DNA of 8,016 bases, taken from assembly GCA_947624455.1 (NCBI GenBank), contig CANQKL010000071.1:1-8016 (forward strand). Reading direction: 5' to 3'. The translations under genes and the position numbers were made by a program. The notes beneath the pieces are model-generated. The model was not told the DNA's origin and ran no database searches. It saw nothing but the letters and a program-made list of their open reading frames with translations. Within the stretch, counting starts at the first letter, position 1. The number at the start of each line of letters is the position of its first letter. The DNA comes from an uncultured Clostridia bacterium (lineage in GTDB: Bacteria; Bacillota; Clostridia; UMGS1883). Positions 4,225 through 8,016 of the stretch are shown here, one piece after another.

Positions 4225-7200
4225 TTATTCCTTTACCGCGGGGTCAATATAAAGGTAACCATCGGTAACAGGCGTCATTTCGTTGGCGATCCAAAGCATG
4301 ATCTTAACAGTCTTGCCGTTGAGGTCGCCAAGCTTCGCCCTCATCGCGCCGGATACGCCGGTAAATCTGATCGTTTGAACGGATACAAGGCCATCCTCAC
4401 CGTAAACCGCAAGAATACCATTGTAAGCGTCAGGTTCGGGAGCGTTGAAGGTTACAACGGTCTCCTCCCCGCTCAGAAGCGTATCAACGTTTGTCTCGAT
4501 AACGCTGCCGGACGCTTCGTCAGTAACGGTCACATAGGCCACGGCGTCAAGCTCGGAGCCATTGACCCGGCCAAACACCTTGAAGCTGCCAGCGTTGGCG
4601 AATACGCCCGCGCTGGGAAGTATCCACTGAACGTCGCGCTGGGACTCTCCTCCCTCGCTGGTATAAACAGTTACTTTACCAGGAAGCTTGAGTTCATCGC
4701 CAAGCGCGGCCTGGACATTGACGCTTTCGACCTCGCTCACCCCAACGGCGCCGTCCGTATGGAAGCGGAGAACCACGAAACTGTACGCCGGAAGCATATA
4801 AGCGTCGCCGGATGAGAATTTTATCTCGCTGCGAACGGGAGCAACCCTGCGAGGCTCGCCGATACTGTTCTTATCACGGAATTCGCCGGTCATAAGATAC
4901 TGAGTGGCATAGCCTGTGAGGTTGGCGTTATTTATAGTGATCGGCAGCTCAACGCGATTTGACGATGAGTTGACCAGCTTAACGATAATGTCGCCGGTTT
5001 CTTCGTCCTTAACAGAGTTGGCATAAACGGGATCCGCGTCATACCTGTAGGTATTTACGAGCCTGCCGTCAATGAAGCCGAACAAGGTGCCGTTTTTAGC
5101 AACGACCTTAAGCTCGTACTGCTGACCCTCGACGAGTACCTTGCCATCGGACGAAATAGGCAGAGCATCATCGGAAACCTGGGTATTATAGCCGTTGACG
5201 CGCTTTTCAAAAGCGGACTTTGCATTGTTCCATCCGCCCACGTTCCAATGGATGAGGTTATTTCTATCCTTTACCAGGACGGGGATTATAAAGCCCTCGG
5301 CTCCGCCCGTTTTAGTTGCCTTTACGGTGATAGTGAAGTTCCTGGCGGTGATAGGCTCCATGTTGGCAAAGATGTAGGCGTTTGCGTCCTGGGTGTTTGT
5401 AAGGGTCTGAGTCGCGGAGCCGTCCTCGATATTCCAGCCGGTGGTGTTTTCAGTATTCCAGCCATCAGTGGGAATTACCTCGCCGGTGTCGTCATTGACA
5501 ACGGTGAAGTCGGTGAATATCGCGGAGGTGCGCCAAGTACCCACGCCGGCTATGCCATCATAGTCGTCTGTAGTGTCGGAAAGAGCGGTCTTGACGTTGT
5601 AATCGCCGCTGTTACGGCTGTACATCTCCTGTACATAGTAGTCGGGAGTGCCGTAGCTTTCGGCGTTATTGAACCAAATCATGTTGGGCGACCACTGATA
5701 ACCGCCCTCCTTGGCAAAGAGGGGCGCGAAGCTGGCCATCTTGACAACGTCGGAGTTCCGCTCAAGACCGGTCATATAAGCGGCCTCGGAAAGAGCGGCC
5801 TCCCAGGTGTTGCCGCGAAGCTCCTCCCACCATCGGGAAGCATACTCACCGGCGAACACTCCCGCGCCGTCACGGTCATATACGTCATACCGGTTAACGT
5901 TGGCAAGGAACCAGTCAGGCTGCTTATAATAATGCTCGTCAACCGCATAGGCAAAGCCGGTATTGTCCTTAAGCTTGTCGTTTGTCCAGCTCCAGGCCTT
6001 GGAGAAGCCGCCTCTGGAACCTGCGGCGTACTGGTCGCCGTTATCGTCAGAGCTGGGGCCGGAGGTGGAAATGAGCTTCATATCGGGGTCAACCTTGTGG
6101 ATAGCTTCCTCAAAGGCCTCATAGCGGAAGAAGAAGTTATTGCCGTTGTTGGCCCAGCCATCGCCGTCAACCTTGCCCTCGCTGTAGTCAGAGGTGTCAA
6201 ACTGCTCGTTGCCGATGCCCATATAGGTCATATTGAAGCTGTCGGGATGGCCCATGAGCGCACGAAGATTGGCCCAGTTGCCGCCAAAGGTCTCGGGCTT
6301 GGCGGTGTCTACCTTTGAGTAGTCATATTTAGTCCAGTCCGCATCAGGATCGTCGTTGGCAAATTCAATAAGGTCAAGGGCGTCCTGAATATAAATGTCG
6401 TAAAGATCGTCCTTGCTGGAAGCTTCCGCCGACTGATACTGGCAGGCGAGGCCCACGTTCAGTACAGGCACGGGATCGGCTCCCAGGTCCTCGCACAGCA
6501 GGAAGTACTCGTAAAAGCCCAGGCCATAGGTCTGGCAGTAGGCATAGTTATACGTACCCTCCGTCTGCCAGCGGTTCCAGTTCTGTATCCGCTGCTCCAC
6601 AGGGCCGACAGTGTGCTTCCACTGGTAACGGTTATCAAGGTTATAGCCCTCGATTATGCAGCCTCCGGGGAAGCGCACAAAGCCGGGACGAAGGTTGGCC
6701 AGCTTTTCAACCAAATCGGCGCGGAGTCCGTTGTCGCGCCCGTTGAAGGTGGCTTGAGGAATGAGGGAAACCATGTCCAGATCCACCGTGCCAGCCTTGG
6801 AGAGCACAACTCTCACCCGGGCGTCGTCACAGTCCTCAATCGCGGTAATAACGCCGGTCATTTTAGTGAAATCGCCGGTGACTTTGTCAAATGTCACGTC
6901 GCCTATAACGGTGTTGCCGTCAACCACCTGCATGGTCACATTGCCGTCATAGTTGCCCCGCAGGAACACGCTGGCGTTGTACTTTCCGCCTTTAACGACG
7001 TTCATACCTTTGCTGAGGGGACGGCTGTCATTACCGTCGCCAGCGTAGCAGTTGTTCTCAATGCCGTCTCCCGCCGCAGTGGCCGTCAGGGTCAGGTATG
7101 TGGTATTGTTATCGTTGAGGGGAGCGGCGCTTGAATAGTCGGCCTTGGCTCCGCCCACCGTACTCCAGCCATAGCTGGGAACGCTTACAGGGTTGTTCCT

Positions 7201-8016
7201 GTCGCCCTTGGCGTCAACCGCCTCAAAGGAGCGGTTGTTGACGGCCTCGCTGTATATACCGCCGTCGGCGGCGGTACTCAGATCCTCAAAGAAGAGGCCC
7301 ACTGTACCCTCGGTGACATTCGCGCCCCTTTCAGATGCGTCCACGCTGAGACTGTAATTGCCCACAGGCGCGGGGGCGTATTTTTCAAAGATTTCTTCGT
7401 CGGAAAGCACGCGGTTATATATCTCCACATTGTCGGCCATCATGGAGGCATATTTGTCATTACCCCAGAAAGATTTGCCTATGTAGGACATGGTGTCCTT
7501 GCCCAGATCTGAGATAGTGTTGCACATATTGGGCATCTCCGCATAGAGCCTGCCGTCGATGTAAAGCCGAAGGAGTTCATCTTTCGCGGAAGCGGTAAAG
7601 GTGACATTCTTCCAAACTCCGTTCATGTTCTCGATATATCTTTCGGCGGATTCCTCACCCACGTTGCTGCCGGAGGTCAGAGCCAGCTTTACGCCGTTGT
7701 CCATGAGCTTGGTAAACAGATATCGGATATTGTCCTGACCTATGGTGAAGTTGAAGTAATTGCCCGTCGTAGTGTTGTAAACGTCCATGGAAACGGTCAG
7801 CTCGTTGCGGCCGTCCAGAACGCCCCTGGGAAGTTCCATGCAGCTGTTGTTCGTGCCGTCCAGAGACAGAACCTTGCCCATAGTTTCGTCATCGATCACC
7901 TTGGCGCTGCCGTTGAGAGTAGCGTCATTGTCACCCACGGCGTCAGCCGCTGTGCCGTCCTCAAAGTCATAGGCCATGATGGGGCCGCTGCCGTCCTCAT
8001 CCGGGGTCACCGCGGG
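4225..8016 (-). CDS. Modular GH51 alpha-L-arabinofuranosidase, 5' end missing
   Basis: The frame is open through the right edge (codons for Pro-Ala precede GTG 8010), so the true start and any signal peptide lie outside. Residues below count that GTG as 1. Order: LamG/concanavalin-like module (about 12-210); GH51 N-terminal strands with GLFFEDLSTAADGGIYSE (238-255) and NRSFE; an inserted CBM4/9-like sandwich (about 275-417); catalytic barrel from FVRFPGG (444-450), with acid/base Glu602 in GIGNEQ and nucleophile Glu722 in FAGEYASR; a second concanavalin-like module (about 806-995, GVGTWRTSAIFTDFTV) nested in the C-terminal beta-sandwich that resumes at GDIIVKLVN; a Big_4-type Ig-like domain (about 1094-1163); and a final roughly 90-residue module. 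GH51 enzymes release arabinose from arabinoxylan or arabinan. No LPXTG motif, dockerin or SLH domain is visible at the C-terminus. Export and surface location are inferred from the architecture only. Confidence 0.93.
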   Translation of the reverse strand, partial: PAVTPDEDGSGPIMAYDFEDGTAADAVGDNDATLNGSAKVIDDETMGKVLSLDGTNNSCMELPRGVLDGRNELTVSMDVYNTTTGNYFNFTIGQDNIRYLFTKLMDNGVKLALTSGSNVGEESAERYIENMNGVWKNVTFTASAKDELLRLYIDGRLYAEMPNMCNTISDLGKDTMSYIGKSFWGNDKYASMMADNVEIYNRVLSDEEIFEKYAPAPVGNYSLSVDASERGANVTEGTVGLFFEDLSTAADGGIYSEAVNNRSFEAVDAKGDRNNPVSVPSYGWSTVGGAKADYSSAAPLNDNNTTYLTLTATAAGDGIENNCYAGDGNDSRPLSKGMNVVKGGKYNASVFLRGNYDGNVTMQVVDGNTVIGDVTFDKVTGDFTKMTGVITAIEDCDDARVRVVLSKAGTVDLDMVSLIPQATFNGRDNGLRADLVEKLANLRPGFVRFPGGCIIEGYNLDNRYQWKHTVGPVEQRIQNWNRWQTEGTYNYAYCQTYGLGFYEYFLLCEDLGADPVPVLNVGLACQYQSAEASSKDDLYDIYIQDALDLIEFANDDPDADWTKYDYSKVDTAKPETFGGNWANLRALMGHPDSFNMTYMGIGNEQFDTSDYSEGKVDGDGWANNGNNFFFRYEAFEEAIHKVDPDMKLISTSGPSSDDNGDQYAAGSRGGFSKAWSWTNDKLKDNTGFAYAVDEHYYKQPDWFLANVNRYDVYDRDGAGVFAGEYASRWWEELRGNTWEAALSEAAYMTGLERNSDVVKMASFAPLFAKEGGYQWSPNMIWFNNAESYGTPDYYVQEMYSRNSGDYNVKTALSDTTDDYDGIAGVGTWRTSAIFTDFTVVNDDTGEVIPTDGWNTENTTGWNIEDGSATQTLTNTQDANAYIFANMEPITARNFTITVKATKTGGAEGFIIPVLVKDRNNLIHWNVGGWNNAKSAFEKRVNGYNTQVSDDALPISSDGKVLVEGQQYELKVVAKNGTLFGFIDGRLVNTYRYDADPVYANSVKDEETGDIIVKLVNSSSNRVELPITINNANLTGYATQYLMTGEFRDKNSIGEPRRVAPVRSEIKFSSGDAYMLPAYSFVVLRFHTDGAVGVSEVESVNVQAALGDELKLPGKVTVYTSEGGESQRDVQWILPSAGVFANAGSFKVFGRVNGSELDAVAYVTVTDEASGSVIETNVDTLLSGEETVVTFNAPEPDAYNGILAVYGEDGLVSVQTIRFTGVSGAMRAKLGDLNGKTVKIMLWIANEMTPVTDGYLYIDPAVKE

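Noticed and set aside
5248..6318. Long plus-strand open frame (356 codons) opposite the arabinofuranosidase
   Set aside because: It mirrors a gene with clear catalytic motifs, has no ribosome binding site, and its translation is low-complexity Gly/Val/Ala-rich, as expected from antisense reading of this codon usage.
8008..8010. GTG at 8010 as the real start of the arabinofuranosidase gene
   Set aside because: The frame stays open to the window edge, no ribosome binding site can be seen, and no signal peptide follows. It is an internal Val codon of a truncated gene.

Overview
The window looks like chromosomal DNA from a mid-GC Gram-positive anaerobe, most likely a Clostridia-class gut or rumen bacterium (Oscillospiraceae or Lachnospiraceae type). 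This is inferred from PdxS/PdxT-type vitamin B6 synthesis, strong Shine-Dalgarno sites and near-consensus sigma-A promoters, a lipoprotein-type metal-binding protein, and a very large modular arabinofuranosidase. No 16S or other marker is present, so the assignment is inference.

Every gene I can support lies on the minus strand, so transcription runs from high to low coordinates. From right to left: (1) 4225-8016, the 3' part of a multidomain GH51 alpha-L-arabinofuranosidase whose 5' end lies outside the window; (2) 3696-4224, a 529-bp gene-free region; (3) pdxS (2823-3695) and pdxT (2205-2777), the two subunits of pyridoxal 5'-phosphate synthase, with a near-perfect promoter in front and a strong terminator behind; (4) a Fur/Zur-family repressor (1664-2065), then znuA-, znuC- and znuB-like genes of a high-affinity metal (probably zinc) ABC importer, the last cut by the left edge.

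The metal cluster is tightly built. Each of its three junctions is a 4-nt stop/start overlap (ATGA, ATGA, GTGA), which suggests translational coupling. One promoter upstream of the repressor carries a Fur/Zur-type inverted repeat at the expected transcription start, so the repressor probably controls itself and the transporter according to metal supply.

The least ordinary part is the intergenic region. Its pdxS-proximal half (about 3795-4029) is AT-rich and has four consensus DnaA boxes plus one near-match. The four consensus boxes are bracketed by copies of the 10-mer TTATGTAAAC / GTTTACATAA: a perfect inverted pair on one side, and one exact plus one degenerate copy on the other. This resembles a replication-origin or DnaA-titration element, although no dnaA, dnaN or rpmH gene is in view. 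Its arabinofuranosidase-proximal half (4063-4210) is a string of strong hairpins, two of which share sequence and compete. The string ends in a classic UUCG-loop terminator for the arabinofuranosidase transcript.
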